Shown: positions 9,195 through 18,119, counted from the first letter of the stretch. The stretch: 36,800 nucleotides of DNA from Acidobacteriota bacterium (GCA_003165315.1 PLSX01000062.1:1-36800); one strand, 5' to 3'. Numbers and translations: made by a program. Notes: generated from the letters alone by a model not told the origin.

Positions 9195-10589
9195 ATGTCT
9201 GGGTTACCAAAAATCGCGCTTTCACGGCTAAGGGCAAGACGTGAGGCATCAAGCTCTTCCGGCGTTCCCGCCGGGCCGACTCCTTTTGAAGGCGCAGAGC
9301 ATCCTGACGCCAACCTGCTCGCGGCGTTCGCGGAGAAGACGCTGATGGAAAGGGAACAGGCACTGGTGCTGAACCATCTCAGCCAGTGTGCGGATTGCCG
9401 TGAAGTTGCAGCCTTGATGATCCCGGCGGATGCGGTGATGGCGGAGCCTGCTCACGTGGCGAAGGCAGGGCGTTGGATTTCCTGGCCCATACTTCGCTGG
9501 GGTGCACTGGCAGCCGTGCTGGGAGCGGTAACACTTCTAGTGTTCTTGCACCCCGCCGGGTGGGGGCGAAAGTCGGAAATTTCGAAGTTGACGCCTCCTC
9601 CGGCCCCGCCGGGAAATGTCGTTGCCAGTCCAAATGCTGGCGTCTCGTTGCCGTCAGTTCCACCGCCTGCGGGAACAGCCCAAGCTATGGCGCAAATGAA
9701 GGCACGAGAGTCCGCGAGTGGAGCGATGGCGTTCAAGAAAGCGCCAGCCCCCCATCGAGATCTGGCATTGAGTAATCCAAGCGGCCGCCTGCTGGCCCAG
9801 CAGCATGCAACTGTGATGGCTTCAATCCGGCCACCAGTGGAATTGCGCGAGGAGAACGCTCCGGCCGTCGGGATGAGCCGAAGAGAGAGCCTTGGGGATG
9901 GAGCGCGTTCTGTTGCTGCACCTCCAATCCTAGTACCGGCTGCGCCCGCCGGCGAAACCGTGGCCGCATCGGGACAGGCTGGGAAGATGACCGCTGAAAC
10001 GAGCAGCCCGGCAATTCCGCACAGCGTTACCCAGAGCGTCACAGATACGGCGGAGACGCAGGCCTTGGGCGGGACAAATCCCAACGCCACAGCGACCGGA
10101 GGTAATCCCGATGCAACCCCGCGACCGGCCACCGCTGCAAAGTCTGCCCCGAGTGCCGCCCCTCAACCCTCGGCACAAGCTGCGGCCCGAGCATCCATAT
10201 TAGGATTGGGGGCATTCAGCAGTGTATCGAGACCTAGGACTAGTCCCCCCGCTCCTGTGTGGAGCATTTCATCCGATGGCAGGGTGCAACGATCCGATGA
10301 CGGAGCGAAGACTTTCCACTCTTTCGAAGTTGCTCACGGCATTAAGTTCCAGGCCGTTGCCGCAAGGGGCAATGAGGTTTGGGCGGGTGGTTCGGGCGGC
10401 GCCCTATATCATTCCACGGACTCCGGCGCAACTTGGACACAATTTCCCATCAACTCCGAAGGAAACACGATAACGGAGGCCATCACCGCCATTCAGATAC
10501 CCGACCCACAGCACCTGATCATCATCACGGCCTCCGGAACAGGATGGGTCAGTCCGGACGGCGGCCAACATTGGCAGAAACAGCCCTAA
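9195..10589 (+). CDS. Membrane anti-sigma factor with Ycf48-like periplasmic domain
   Basis: A 464-residue single-pass membrane protein. The cytoplasmic N-terminus has a zinc-finger anti-sigma motif, His36 and then His61-x3-Cys65-x2-Cys68. A membrane span follows at about 97-118. Residues ~120-345 are a Pro/Ala/Ser-rich, low-complexity linker. The last ~110 residues resemble Ycf48/BNR beta-propeller blades (WSISSDGRVQRSDDGAKTF, LYHSTDSGATW, WVSPDGGQHW); only about two to three blades are present. The likely role is to hold the upstream sigma factor until the external domain senses a signal. The start codon is not firmly fixed because no clear ribosome binding site precedes it. The 134-bp gap to the sigma gene is longer than usual for a coupled pair but contains no other gene. 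Confidence 0.8.
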   Translation: MSGLPKIALSRLRARREASSSSGVPAGPTPFEGAEHPDANLLAAFAEKTLMEREQALVLNHLSQCADCREVAALMIPADAVMAEPAHVAKAGRWISWPILRWGALAAVLGAVTLLVFLHPAGWGRKSEISKLTPPPAPPGNVVASPNAGVSLPSVPPPAGTAQAMAQMKARESASGAMAFKKAPAPHRDLALSNPSGRLLAQQHATVMASIRPPVELREENAPAVGMSRRESLGDGARSVAAPPILVPAAPAGETVAASGQAGKMTAETSSPAIPHSVTQSVTDTAETQALGGTNPNATATGGNPDATPRPATAAKSAPSAAPQPSAQAAARASILGLGAFSSVSRPRTSPPAPVWSISSDGRVQRSDDGAKTFHSFEVAHGIKFQAVAARGNEVWAGGSGGALYHSTDSGATWTQFPINSEGNTITEAITAIQIPDPQHLIIITASGTGWVSPDGGQHWQKQP

Positions 10590-10645
10590 TGCGCCACTCC
10601 GCGTGACCTGTTTCATGTCTCGTGTTTTTCCAAAGGTCGTGATTT

Positions 10646-11770
10646 ATGGTCACACTCCAGGATGCACTCAACGCCAATGTTCGTGAGGGCGAGCTCTACG
10701 AAAAGATTGACCGCGGCTTTGTGCAATGCTTCGCTTGCGGCCATTGCTGCCGGATTCCCGAGGGGCAGCTCGGCGTTTGCAAGGTCCGCTTCAACGAAGG
10801 GGGAAAACTTCAGGTTCCATGGGGTTATGCCGCCGGAGTGCAGTGCGACCCGATTGAAAAGAAGCCCTTCCATCACGCCTACCCTGGTGCGCTTGCTTAC
10901 AGTTTTGGCATGCTGGGTTGCGATCTTCATTGTGCGTATTGCCAGAATTGGGTTACTTCACAGGCCCTGCGCGACCCGCGCGCAGTATCCCGCCCCCTGC
11001 ATACAACGCCTCAGGAGCTTGTTCGGGACGCCATAAAACAAGGCGCCAAGGTCTTGGTAAGCACCTACAATGAGCCGCTGATTACCAGCGAGTGGGCCGT
11101 CGCCGTCTTCAAGGAGGCCAAATCGGCGGGGCTCGCGACGGGCTACGTCTCCAACGGCAACGGTACGCCTCAAGTGCTCGAATACCTGCGCCCGTGGGTT
11201 GACCTTTACAAGGTTGACCTGAAGAGTTTTGACGATCGTCACTACCGGCAGCTTGGCGGACGTATCGAGCCCATTCTCCAGACCATTCGCACCCTTTATG
11301 AAATGGGGCTGTGGGTTGAGATTGTCACGTTGCTGATTCCAGGGTTCAATGATTCCGACGATGAGCAAAAGCGGCTTACGGAATTTGTGGCGAGCGTTTC
11401 TGTTGATATTCCCTGGCACGTTTCGGCATTCCACAAAGATTACAAGATGACCGGCCCCGCAAACACCCAGCCGCGAGATCTCCAGCGGGCAGCGACAATC
11501 GGAAGCGCGGCAGGATTACGATTTATCTATGCGGGAAATCTGCCGGGTCAAGTGGGCGAACTTGAAAACACGTACTGCCCCCGCTGCCGTGAATTGCTGA
11601 TTGAACGATTTGGCTACCACATTTTGGATTATCGTTTGACCGCGACAGGTGCTTGTCCGATGTGTGGGATCGTTATTCCCGGCCGCTGGGCGGAGAAATT
11701 CGAAGGCCAAATTGCCGACCTGCCTTATTTGCCAAAACGCGCGCGAAAGGCGGTTGGCCGTGGGCAGTAG
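10646..11770 (+). CDS. amrS: AmrS-type radical SAM protein (AmmeMemoRadiSam family)
   Basis: A 374-residue radical SAM enzyme, similar to pyruvate formate-lyase activating enzymes. The [4Fe-4S] motif is Cys92-x3-Cys96-x2-Cys99 in GCDLHCAYCQNW. An N-terminal cysteine cluster (Cys28, 31, 34, 35 and 45, the last in GQLGVC) is typical of AmrS, and a C-terminal zinc-ribbon (CPRC and CPMCG) completes the usual length. The substrate is not established for the family. Its usual partners, AMMECR1 (AmrA) and Memo (AmrB), are not in this window, so the gene stands apart here. The start ATG has AAAGG about 10 bases upstream. Gene symbol by family resemblance. Confidence 0.9.
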   Translation: MVTLQDALNANVREGELYEKIDRGFVQCFACGHCCRIPEGQLGVCKVRFNEGGKLQVPWGYAAGVQCDPIEKKPFHHAYPGALAYSFGMLGCDLHCAYCQNWVTSQALRDPRAVSRPLHTTPQELVRDAIKQGAKVLVSTYNEPLITSEWAVAVFKEAKSAGLATGYVSNGNGTPQVLEYLRPWVDLYKVDLKSFDDRHYRQLGGRIEPILQTIRTLYEMGLWVEIVTLLIPGFNDSDDEQKRLTEFVASVSVDIPWHVSAFHKDYKMTGPANTQPRDLQRAATIGSAAGLRFIYAGNLPGQVGELENTYCPRCRELLIERFGYHILDYRLTATGACPMCGIVIPGRWAEKFEGQIADLPYLPKRARKAVGRGQ

Positions 11771-11910
11771 GCGGGAAGCATTAGTCCATCCGCAATAGCG
11801 CTGTTACCCTCTACGAGGATATTTCATACCGCTACGCCCCCCTTGAAACTCAGATTGAAGATAATGCTGGGGATTAGTTGCTGCCTACTGTCTGCGGCCT
11901 GGCGGGACGA

Positions 11911-12636
11911 CTAACGAATGCCGTAGAAAAAATACCCCGGCCCCACACGCATATGGTGAATCAGCGCATCCGGCGCGACGGCGGCAAGCAGGAGTCCTCC
12001 CACGGCCTGCGCCAGCGCCAGGGGCCAAATATTTCGATGGCGGGAAAACACTTCGGCAAATACGAATCCCGCAACCAGAGTGGCAACCATGAGGATGATA
12101 TTGGGAATGTGCGTGGCACTGAACATGATTCCGACGAGGGCGGAACTTAAATGCCGATTCCTGATCACCAACATCAAGCGGTTGTGGAAATACGATTGCG
12201 TCAGGTATTGCTGAAATGCACACCAACAGCCGTAACCGAGCAGCATGACCAAGGCTTGCCAGGTGGGGCGAAGAAACGCCAGATAGTGGTGCTCGAATCC
12301 ATAGAATAACATCGGCAGATATAGAAGCACGGCCAGTGGCAACACCCACTGGGCGCTGGCTTGAAGAGCGGTCCTTCCCAGGCCAAGCTCGTTCACAGTG
12401 TCGCGGTGCAGCACATGGCTTATCAGAATGAAGGCAAAGAGGGGAATCCATGCTCGAGGTTGTGTATGTTGCCATCGCCAGATATAGGTGAGAATCCCGG
12501 CCAAAATCAGCGTTACTTCCAACGCAGTGGCGATGGCAAGTGGCCCGGATGTTCCGCTCTGGCCTTCCAGTTTTCCGCTTGAGAAATCCCAACTCATGAT
12601 TGTTCCACAGAGCATTGTACTCCTGAAATCCTGCAT
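11911..12636 (-). CDS. CPBP-like integral membrane protein lacking the catalytic Glu pair
   Basis: A 241-residue protein with about six to seven hydrophobic segments. The layout resembles CPBP (CAAX/ABI-type) intramembrane proteases: an amphipathic segment corresponding to motif 1 (WCAFQQYLTQSYFHNRL, about 152-168) and FSATHIPN (about 184-191), which matches the FxxxH motif 2. Motif 1 in active enzymes is EExxxR. Here the two glutamates are replaced by QQ and the Arg lies further on, and the last HxxxN-type motif appears as QAVGG. It is therefore probably non-proteolytic or only a distant relative. Start uncertain: the ATG at 12636 or one 13 codons further in (12597). It is the last gene of the long minus-strand run, convergent with amrS. 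Confidence 0.65.
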   Translation of the reverse strand: MQDFRSTMLCGTIMSWDFSSGKLEGQSGTSGPLAIATALEVTLILAGILTYIWRWQHTQPRAWIPLFAFILISHVLHRDTVNELGLGRTALQASAQWVLPLAVLLYLPMLFYGFEHHYLAFLRPTWQALVMLLGYGCWCAFQQYLTQSYFHNRLMLVIRNRHLSSALVGIMFSATHIPNIILMVATLVAGFVFAEVFSRHRNIWPLALAQAVGGLLLAAVAPDALIHHMRVGPGYFFYGIR

Positions 12637-12704
12637 GATGAGCTTTTGTCGAAACCATCAGGAATGGGCGACGGACTAAAGGGCTGCTTGATAAATGGGA
12701 GAAC

Positions 12705-13013
12705 TTAATTGCCCGGCGGCCCGGAGACTCTCTCAGCATGGGAATCTGGTGCGGGAGGTGTCGCCTTGCGAAAAGGGAAGACAAATCGGAAGGTCAAATA
12801 GAGAACCAGGGTTAGAAATATCCCCACACATTCAAAAGCACCCATACGTAGGAAGTGACTTGCGGGCAGACCAAGATGCGTGCGAAGCTTGATCCACATG
12901 CAATTTTCATACACGTAGGGAGCGAGTCTGCAATCGCGTGTGGCGAGGTCTGCGGTGTGCAATACCAAGCCCACAACACCGATCCCAAGAATAATGCGCA
13001 GGACTCTTAGCAT
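12705..13013 (-). CDS. Small two-span membrane protein, hypothetical
   Basis: A 102-residue protein of unknown family. Two hydrophobic segments (about 3-20 and 60-80) flank a soluble loop with two cysteines (residues 28 and 38, CRLAPYVYENC) that could form a disulfide if the loop is periplasmic. The tail is charged and proline-rich. It ends 69 bp before the CPBP-like gene on the same strand and starts 114 bp after the dehydrogenase, so it may be co-transcribed with either. The ribosome binding site is weak (GAAAG). Coding status is likely but not certain. Confidence 0.5.
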   Translation of the reverse strand: MLRVLRIILGIGVVGLVLHTADLATRDCRLAPYVYENCMWIKLRTHLGLPASHFLRMGAFECVGIFLTLVLYLTFRFVFPFRKATPPAPDSHAERVSGPPGN

Positions 13014-13126
13014 ATCTTTCAGGACAATAGGCAGACCGCTGGATTTCGGAGCGACGATGATTTACTCAAGCACGAACCGATTATACTTACCTGCGGGCCA
13101 CAAAGTAAGGGCAGGTTGCATCGCGG

Positions 13127-14233
13127 TTAAGCTAATCGTTTTTCCAATCTCTCAATGGCTGATGCAACCACAAACTTGTTCACTGGGAAATTCAATGGGC
13201 CTATATCCGGGTCGTTGGCTGCTTTGTCTGCCACGCGCAAAATGAGATTCCGATCAAAAGGTAGTTTCAGGCCTTTCAAAGAAGGTTCCAACCCTAACTT
13301 TCGGAAAAACGAGAGTGCATCCTCAAATTCCTTTTTGGGGCAGTTCTGCACGCAAAGCTGGACCATGATTCCGTAGCCAACTTTCAACCCATGCAGAATA
13401 TGATGGCTTTCCTTTATCAGGGTCAGGCCGTTGTGCACGGGGTGGGCAAGCCCGGTGAAAAGAGTTCCCTTGGCAAGAGTTTGAATCACTCCCGTCAGCA
13501 GAATCACGATGTCGAGAGTTTGGATCAGGGCATTTTCAACCTGGTGTTCGGCATTCAAGCGCACGGCGTCAATGGCATATCTCCTGTGCCCGTTGTAGAG
13601 CACTTCCGCAAGTTGAAATGCCGCCGCGCTTTGAACATCAGGATTCCGAACAGACGGCCATACGGCGCGCCCTTCATACCACTTGGCCAGTGAATCCAAA
13701 ATACCCGCACGCAGGTAAATGCCCGGCGAATGAGTAATGATATCCGGGTCAACGAGGACGAGGCTGGGATTCCGCGAGTGTATACGGACTCGCTGAAATT
13801 CCCCCCGGTCATTGTAGATAACTGACAACGCCGTAGTGGCGGAGCAGGTGGCCGCGATGGTGGGGATGCAAACAACAGGCAGGCCAAGTTCCGCTGCCCC
13901 TTGCTTGGCGGTGTCCAATGACTTTCCGCCGCCAACGCCCACGATGACGTCCGCTTTGAATGCCCGTGCATCGCCCTTGATTCCGGCAATATGGCGAGGG
14001 CTGCATTCACCCGTGAACAGGCGCCTTCGCCATTTTATTCCGGCTTTGTCCAGGGATTTTGAGAGCCGTTCTTCCGACACCGCCAGCGCGGTCTCACCGC
14101 CACTGATGAGGGCGCGACTCCCCCAGGGGGCGATGTAATCCCCGGCTGTGCGCAGAATCCGCGCTCGATTTATGTACTGCGTGGGTCCGGTACGCACAAA
14201 GTCCAGGGGAGATTGCTTGGTTCTCTTAGCCAT
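13127..14233 (-). CDS. GldA-type iron/zinc-containing alcohol dehydrogenase
   Basis: A 368-residue NAD-dependent dehydrogenase of the glycerol dehydrogenase branch of the iron-containing alcohol dehydrogenases. The nucleotide-binding motif is GVGGGKSLDTAK (99-110), followed by PTIAATCSATTALSVIYNDRG (124-144), typical of GldA. The predicted metal ligands are Asp180 (in AGILDSLAKWYEGR), His267 (HNGL) and His281 (HGLKVGYG), all present. The oxidised alcohol cannot be told from sequence; glycerol or a sugar polyol is usual for the branch. The first ~20 residues are basic and look like a short extension. It lies 201 bp downstream of the YceI gene on the same strand, too far to claim a shared operon. 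The 201-bp gap shows no clear terminator. Confidence 0.88.
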   Translation of the reverse strand: MAKRTKQSPLDFVRTGPTQYINRARILRTAGDYIAPWGSRALISGGETALAVSEERLSKSLDKAGIKWRRRLFTGECSPRHIAGIKGDARAFKADVIVGVGGGKSLDTAKQGAAELGLPVVCIPTIAATCSATTALSVIYNDRGEFQRVRIHSRNPSLVLVDPDIITHSPGIYLRAGILDSLAKWYEGRAVWPSVRNPDVQSAAAFQLAEVLYNGHRRYAIDAVRLNAEHQVENALIQTLDIVILLTGVIQTLAKGTLFTGLAHPVHNGLTLIKESHHILHGLKVGYGIMVQLCVQNCPKKEFEDALSFFRKLGLEPSLKGLKLPFDRNLILRVADKAANDPDIGPLNFPVNKFVVASAIERLEKRLA

Positions 14234-14434
14234 TTACCGTCCTGCTCATGTTTTAGCTTCGGGGCGGAGGTGCACCCTTGAAAGCATAGTTTATTGGTGT
14301 GCCGATCTGCTTAGTGGGCTTGATCCGGTTGTTCGACGAGGCGAGCCGTTCATATGCCCCCCAAACTCAGGGCTTTATCCATCATACCCCAAATGGTGGG
14401 TGTTTGACTGCGTCTGCAGGCAAAGCTGTTGCTC

Positions 14435-15040
14435 TCAATGGTAAGAAGCCAGTTTGATCTGGCCCACGGCGTGGATCGAGATATCAACCGTATCATTGAC
14501 GCGTAGGAACAGCGTGCTGGGATTCTTCAAACCCCAACTCTGGTAAGGAATGGTGAATTGCGTGTCTGCGGAAAGTTGGCCACCCGCCAAATGGGCCTGA
14601 ATGACAAGGGTGAGCGGGTGACTTGCCCCGTGCAACGTGAAAGTGCCAAGTACCTGAACTTTGAAATCTCCCTGCGGCAAAACCTGCCCCTGCACTTGCT
14701 GTGGCGTAAAAGTGATTTCAGGATATGCCGTACTTTCCAAAACGTCTTTGTGCATTTTGTGATCGCGCGCACCGCTTCCTGTGTTACCACTTGTTGCGTC
14801 AACCACCACCAGGCCGCTGGCGTGCCCCGAGACGGTGTCGAATTTCACCGTCCCACGTTTCAGATGGAACGTTCCGTGGACAGTATGGAGAACATCACCC
14901 AAGGTGAAATTCACTTGAGTCTGTCCTGAATCAAGTTCCAGAACAGCCTCTTGCGCGTTCGCCGGCGATGCCAGCGCAAGGGCAAGAAGTGCGGGGATCA
15001 AAAGAGGAAATGCTCTGCGAAGCAATCTGAGTTTGGCCAT
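14435..15040 (-). CDS. YceI family exported lipid-binding protein
   Basis: A 201-residue periplasmic protein. The signal peptide is clear (residues 1-29, ending PANAQ). The mature part matches the YceI lipocalin-like fold: SGQTQVNFTLGDVLHTVHGTF near the start, DHKMHKDVLESTAYPEITF in the middle, and the GTFTLHGASHPLTL strand pair. Known YceI proteins bind polyisoprenoid chains such as ubiquinone-8. It begins 28 bp after the flavoprotein gene, with AAGGA as ribosome binding site, so it is probably the last gene of the polyketide operon. A role in carrying the hydrophobic product is a reasonable inference but is not shown. Confidence 0.92.
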   Translation of the reverse strand: MAKLRLLRRAFPLLIPALLALALASPANAQEAVLELDSGQTQVNFTLGDVLHTVHGTFHLKRGTVKFDTVSGHASGLVVVDATSGNTGSGARDHKMHKDVLESTAYPEITFTPQQVQGQVLPQGDFKVQVLGTFTLHGASHPLTLVIQAHLAGGQLSADTQFTIPYQSWGLKNPSTLFLRVNDTVDISIHAVGQIKLASYH

Positions 15041-15068
15041 GTATATTGAGGTCCTTGATTTGGAATTC

Positions 15069-16193
15069 TCACCTGGGGTTCGAAATCAGACTCAAACCCA
15101 GCTTGAAAAAACTGCCGATACCAAAATCCAGAGGGGAAAACGTCCCGTCGTGAACGGCCAAGAGCCGCCCAAATAAATGCGGTTCTTTAGCCAGCGTATC
15201 GATGACGCGTCGGCGGAGCCAGGCCCGGCTTTCCATGGCGAGCAGCAGCCTCGACATGACTTCAGGCGGACGATTTATGTGGCGGTGCGCCACTTCGTAG
15301 CGGGTAAGGTCCTCTTTAGCCAAAGCCTTTGCCAAAGCGGTCGCTTGCTGAAATGCAAGTCCCAGTCCCTCGCCGGTTAGAGAATCCACCGACCCTGACG
15401 CATCACCCACCAGGGCAAACGGCCCGCGGGATACCTTGCGGAGGATGCGCAGAGCTGAAACCGCCCCCAAGTCTTTGGTAATCGCCGGGCATCCTTTCAA
15501 TCTTTCGGTTATTGCCGGAAATTGGGTAAGAGCCTCTGTCAGACGAATTTGCGGCGACCGTGAGGTTACCACCAGGCATACTTCCTCGCGGGCCACGGGA
15601 GTAACAACAATCTGGCAATTATGTCCCCAATGAACTTCCACGAATTCAGTCCAGGGCGCCACTCGGAAGTGTTGGCGAAACCCGAAGCGCGATTCCTGCG
15701 GACGCCCCTGGTCCAGGCCGGCCCACTTTCGCACCATGGAGTTCTGCCCATCCGCTCCAACGACCCAACGGCAATGAACTTTGCCCGAGTCCAGCGAGAC
15801 CTCGCCGCGGTCGATGCCAGTCACGCGCGTTCCCCAAAGGGATTGCACCCCAACTTCCTCCGCCCTCCGCGCCAGAGCCTGGTGCAGTGTGGTTCGGCGG
15901 ATTCCCAATCCATAAATCGCGGGGAAGTCGCCCGTCGCCACGGTACCCTCGCCAATGAAGCGAATGCCGCGAAATGGAACTGCTTGTGCTGGCCCCAACG
16001 TCACGCCAAAACCTTTCAGCGCAGCCACCGTCTGTGGCATCAACCCTTCGCCGCAGGTCTTGTCAATCGGAGGTTTAGCCAGATCCGCCACCACCACGCG
16101 CAGGCCATGCTTCCGGATTTCCATCGCTGTGGCAAGTCCTGCAGGACCGCCGCCCGCGATGAAAACATCGGTCTTCAATACCCCCCAGCCCAT
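15069..16193 (-). CDS. FAD-dependent oxidoreductase of the geranylgeranyl reductase / UbiH-like group
   Basis: A 374-residue flavoprotein. The Rossmann motif is IAGGGPAGLATA near residues 12-23, CGEGLMP follows at about residue 46, and the second FAD motif (GDASGSVDSLTGEGLGLAF) lies at about 275-293, typical of the geranylgeranyl reductase and aromatic hydroxylase families. The start is the ATG at 16193, which overlaps the stop of the polyketide synthase gene as TAATG and implies translational coupling. The longer open frame upstream runs through that gene and should be ignored. In Streptomyces the srs cluster pairs a type III PKS with a flavoprotein (SrsC) that hydroxylates alkylresorcinol to a quinone precursor. 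By that analogy this enzyme probably oxidises or reduces the PKS product. Confidence 0.9.
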   Translation of the reverse strand: MGWGVLKTDVFIAGGGPAGLATAMEIRKHGLRVVVADLAKPPIDKTCGEGLMPQTVAALKGFGVTLGPAQAVPFRGIRFIGEGTVATGDFPAIYGLGIRRTTLHQALARRAEEVGVQSLWGTRVTGIDRGEVSLDSGKVHCRWVVGADGQNSMVRKWAGLDQGRPQESRFGFRQHFRVAPWTEFVEVHWGHNCQIVVTPVAREEVCLVVTSRSPQIRLTEALTQFPAITERLKGCPAITKDLGAVSALRILRKVSRGPFALVGDASGSVDSLTGEGLGLAFQQATALAKALAKEDLTRYEVAHRHINRPPEVMSRLLLAMESRAWLRRRVIDTLAKEPHLFGRLLAVHDGTFSPLDFGIGSFFKLGLSLISNPR

Positions 16194-17245
16194 TAAATCC
16201 ACCTGAGAAGAACAAGCTCTGAACAAAACCCCGGCCCCATGGCAGCGAGTATGGAGTAGGCCCCTGCCTCCGGGCGGCGGCGCTTGAATACTTCTTCCAG
16301 CACCAGCAGCACGGAGGCAGAAGAAAGGTTGCCAACCTTGCGCAGGCAGTCCCAAGAAGCTCCCATATCCTCTTTTGAGAGATCAAGCGCCCGGCCTGTT
16401 GCCTCGAGAATCTTGGGGCCTCCGGTATGCAGAATCCACCGGCCGATGTCGTTGCGCGTGAGTTCGTTGTCGGCAAGGAATTCATCAACATCATGGCCCA
16501 AATGATCCACAATCAGTTGCGGCAGGTCGGGTGAGAGGACAATCTGAAAACCCTTTTCCGAAATGTCCCAGCCCATGATGTGTTGCGTCTGCGGATAGAA
16601 GACGGACCGCGTATCCAGAATCTCCGCCCCCGGATAATCTTTATCCGAGCCGGTCACGATGGCAGCGGCGGCGCCATCGCCAAAAAGCGCCGAGGAGATC
16701 AAATTGGCCATGGAAACATCTTCCTTTTGGAGAGTCAACGAACAGAGTTCCACGGAAAGCAGGGCGGCAACATGGTTGGGAAATGCGCGCACGTAATCCG
16801 CCGCGCGGGCGATCCCTGCGGCGCCTGCAACGCAGCCCAACCCAAAGATCGGGATACGTTTGATTCGCGGCGACAAATTCATGCGATTCACCAGCCGCGC
16901 GTCCAGCGAGGGGCTGGCGACACCGGTGACTGAGACGACGAACAAGGCGTCTATATCCTGAGGGGCAAGACCGGCACCCACCAAGGCCCGGCAAAGCGCC
17001 TGTTGCCCGAGTTCCTGGGCGCACTCGATCCAGGCATCATTGTACTGTCCCCAGGTTTTCATTTCGTAATAAGCGTCAACCGGCAACGCCAAATAACGGC
17101 CGTCAATCTCCGCATGGGAATGCATCCTGTCCACGACCTCTGGATTATTAAGGCGTCCATCCCAGAACTTCTTTAATGCCGCGCTGAGGAATGCCTGCGG
17201 GTAATAATGTTTCGGGAAGGCACTGGCAACACCTGCAATCTTCAT
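16193..17245 (-). CDS. Type III polyketide synthase (chalcone/stilbene synthase superfamily)
   Basis: A 350-residue homodimeric condensing enzyme that extends an acyl-CoA starter with malonyl-CoA and cyclises the chain. The full catalytic triad is visible: Cys138 (FGLGCVAGA), His273 (WILHTGGPK) and Asn306 (GNLSSAS). VELCSLT after the active Cys and GPGF near the C-terminus are also family signatures. Bacterial members of this length make alkylresorcinols, alkylpyrones or phloroglucinols from long acyl starters, and the sequence alone does not decide which. It is followed immediately (TAATG overlap) by a flavoprotein and then YceI, and preceded at 46 bp by a TPR protein. No clear ribosome binding site precedes the ATG. 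Confidence 0.94.
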   Translation of the reverse strand: MKIAGVASAFPKHYYPQAFLSAALKKFWDGRLNNPEVVDRMHSHAEIDGRYLALPVDAYYEMKTWGQYNDAWIECAQELGQQALCRALVGAGLAPQDIDALFVVSVTGVASPSLDARLVNRMNLSPRIKRIPIFGLGCVAGAAGIARAADYVRAFPNHVAALLSVELCSLTLQKEDVSMANLISSALFGDGAAAAIVTGSDKDYPGAEILDTRSVFYPQTQHIMGWDISEKGFQIVLSPDLPQLIVDHLGHDVDEFLADNELTRNDIGRWILHTGGPKILEATGRALDLSKEDMGASWDCLRKVGNLSSASVLLVLEEVFKRRRPEAGAYSILAAMGPGFCSELVLLRWI

Positions 17246-17272
17246 AGTTTAAGTTTCAATCACGACTTTGCG

Positions 17273-17292
17273 GGGGCACCATAACGCGCCCC
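17273..17292. repeat. Short GGGGC...GCCCC inverted repeat in the operon gap
   Basis: GGGGC and GCCCC arms around a 10-base loop fill most of the 46-bp space between the TPR gene and the polyketide synthase gene. Ends resemble the elements at 6815 and 29875. It could stabilise or attenuate the mRNA between the two genes, or simply be an inserted repeat. Confidence 0.35.
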
Positions 17293-18119
17293 TACTGGAG
17301 CCGCAAGAGTTCTCTCCTGTAAAGTTGATTGTTGGGAAATTCCTGGGCCAAATTCTGAAGCAGGTTTTTTGCCTGGCTGCGATTCTTATCTCGCAGTGCT
17401 GCTACAGCAAGCAGTAGCCGGGCGTATGGCAACAGGTAGTGTCCTTTCGTTGCGGTCAATTCCAGCCTTTGGATGCCCAAGTCTTTGTCGGTTTCAGCGC
17501 CGTAGAGCCTCAGTAACCAACGCACGGGCGCAGGGTTTAAGCCCAATATATAGTTCTCTATTCCGATAGCCAGGTACGCGTCGTAACAGGAAGAGTCCAC
17601 GGCCAGCAGTTTCTCCGCCTCGAGGCCAGCCTGTTTCGCGTAGGTAAGCGCGGCCAAGTCACGTTTTTCGACCAGCGATAGGTAATCCGATCGCAGCCCG
17701 AGATTCAGGACGGTCGCAAACAGTGCATTATGGTCGTTGGGGAAATGCTGAAGTATGGCATCCGCCACCCTCTGACTTTGCGCGAGAGCCTCATCAAACT
17801 CTCCCCGGACTTTTGGGTCAGGCAAAGCCTTCGACCTTCCCCTGAATTTATCGTCATCTGTAAACAGTTCGGTCTGCAAAACGCCAAGTCGGTTGAATTC
17901 CTCAAAAAGGTAGGCCGCTCCGTCCGAAGTGGAGCCGAAGGGGTCTTCCGGATTGGTCTTCGTGTAGGTTTGAAAGGTATGGTGGGCGTCCGAGAACTCG
18001 AGGTTATACATTTGGCGATACCCCCGGTCGAGGGGCGTCGAAGGACCCAGACTGGCGCTGATCGGGCTCAAGACTCCCTGAGTCAGGGCGAAGAAAAGAT
18101 GAATTGTTGCAATGCCCAT
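17292..18119 (-). CDS. TPR-like exported hypothetical protein
   Basis: A 275-residue helical protein. The first ~20 residues are hydrophobic and may be a signal peptide, though the start codon is uncertain because no ribosome binding site is visible. Tetratricopeptide-like helix pairs are recognisable at about 32-52 (GYRQMYNLEFSDAHHTFQTY), 115-155, and 205-265 (LLPYARLLLAVAALRDKNRSQAKNLL). TPRs bind other proteins, so a scaffold role is possible. No enzyme motif is seen. It lies 46 bp upstream of the polyketide synthase gene on the same strand and is probably co-transcribed with it. The name reflects the repeats only; the function is not known. Confidence 0.7.
   Translation of the reverse strand: MGIATIHLFFALTQGVLSPISASLGPSTPLDRGYRQMYNLEFSDAHHTFQTYTKTNPEDPFGSTSDGAAYLFEEFNRLGVLQTELFTDDDKFRGRSKALPDPKVRGEFDEALAQSQRVADAILQHFPNDHNALFATVLNLGLRSDYLSLVEKRDLAALTYAKQAGLEAEKLLAVDSSCYDAYLAIGIENYILGLNPAPVRWLLRLYGAETDKDLGIQRLELTATKGHYLLPYARLLLAVAALRDKNRSQAKNLLQNLAQEFPNNQLYRRELLRLQ

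Noticed and set aside
11771-11910. tRNA or small RNA between the convergent genes
   Set aside because: No cloverleaf or CCA end was found; only a short CAGTAGGC inverted pair.
16194-16355. Longer N-terminus of the flavoprotein
   Set aside because: These codons are in another frame of the PKS gene. The TAATG junction gives the natural start.
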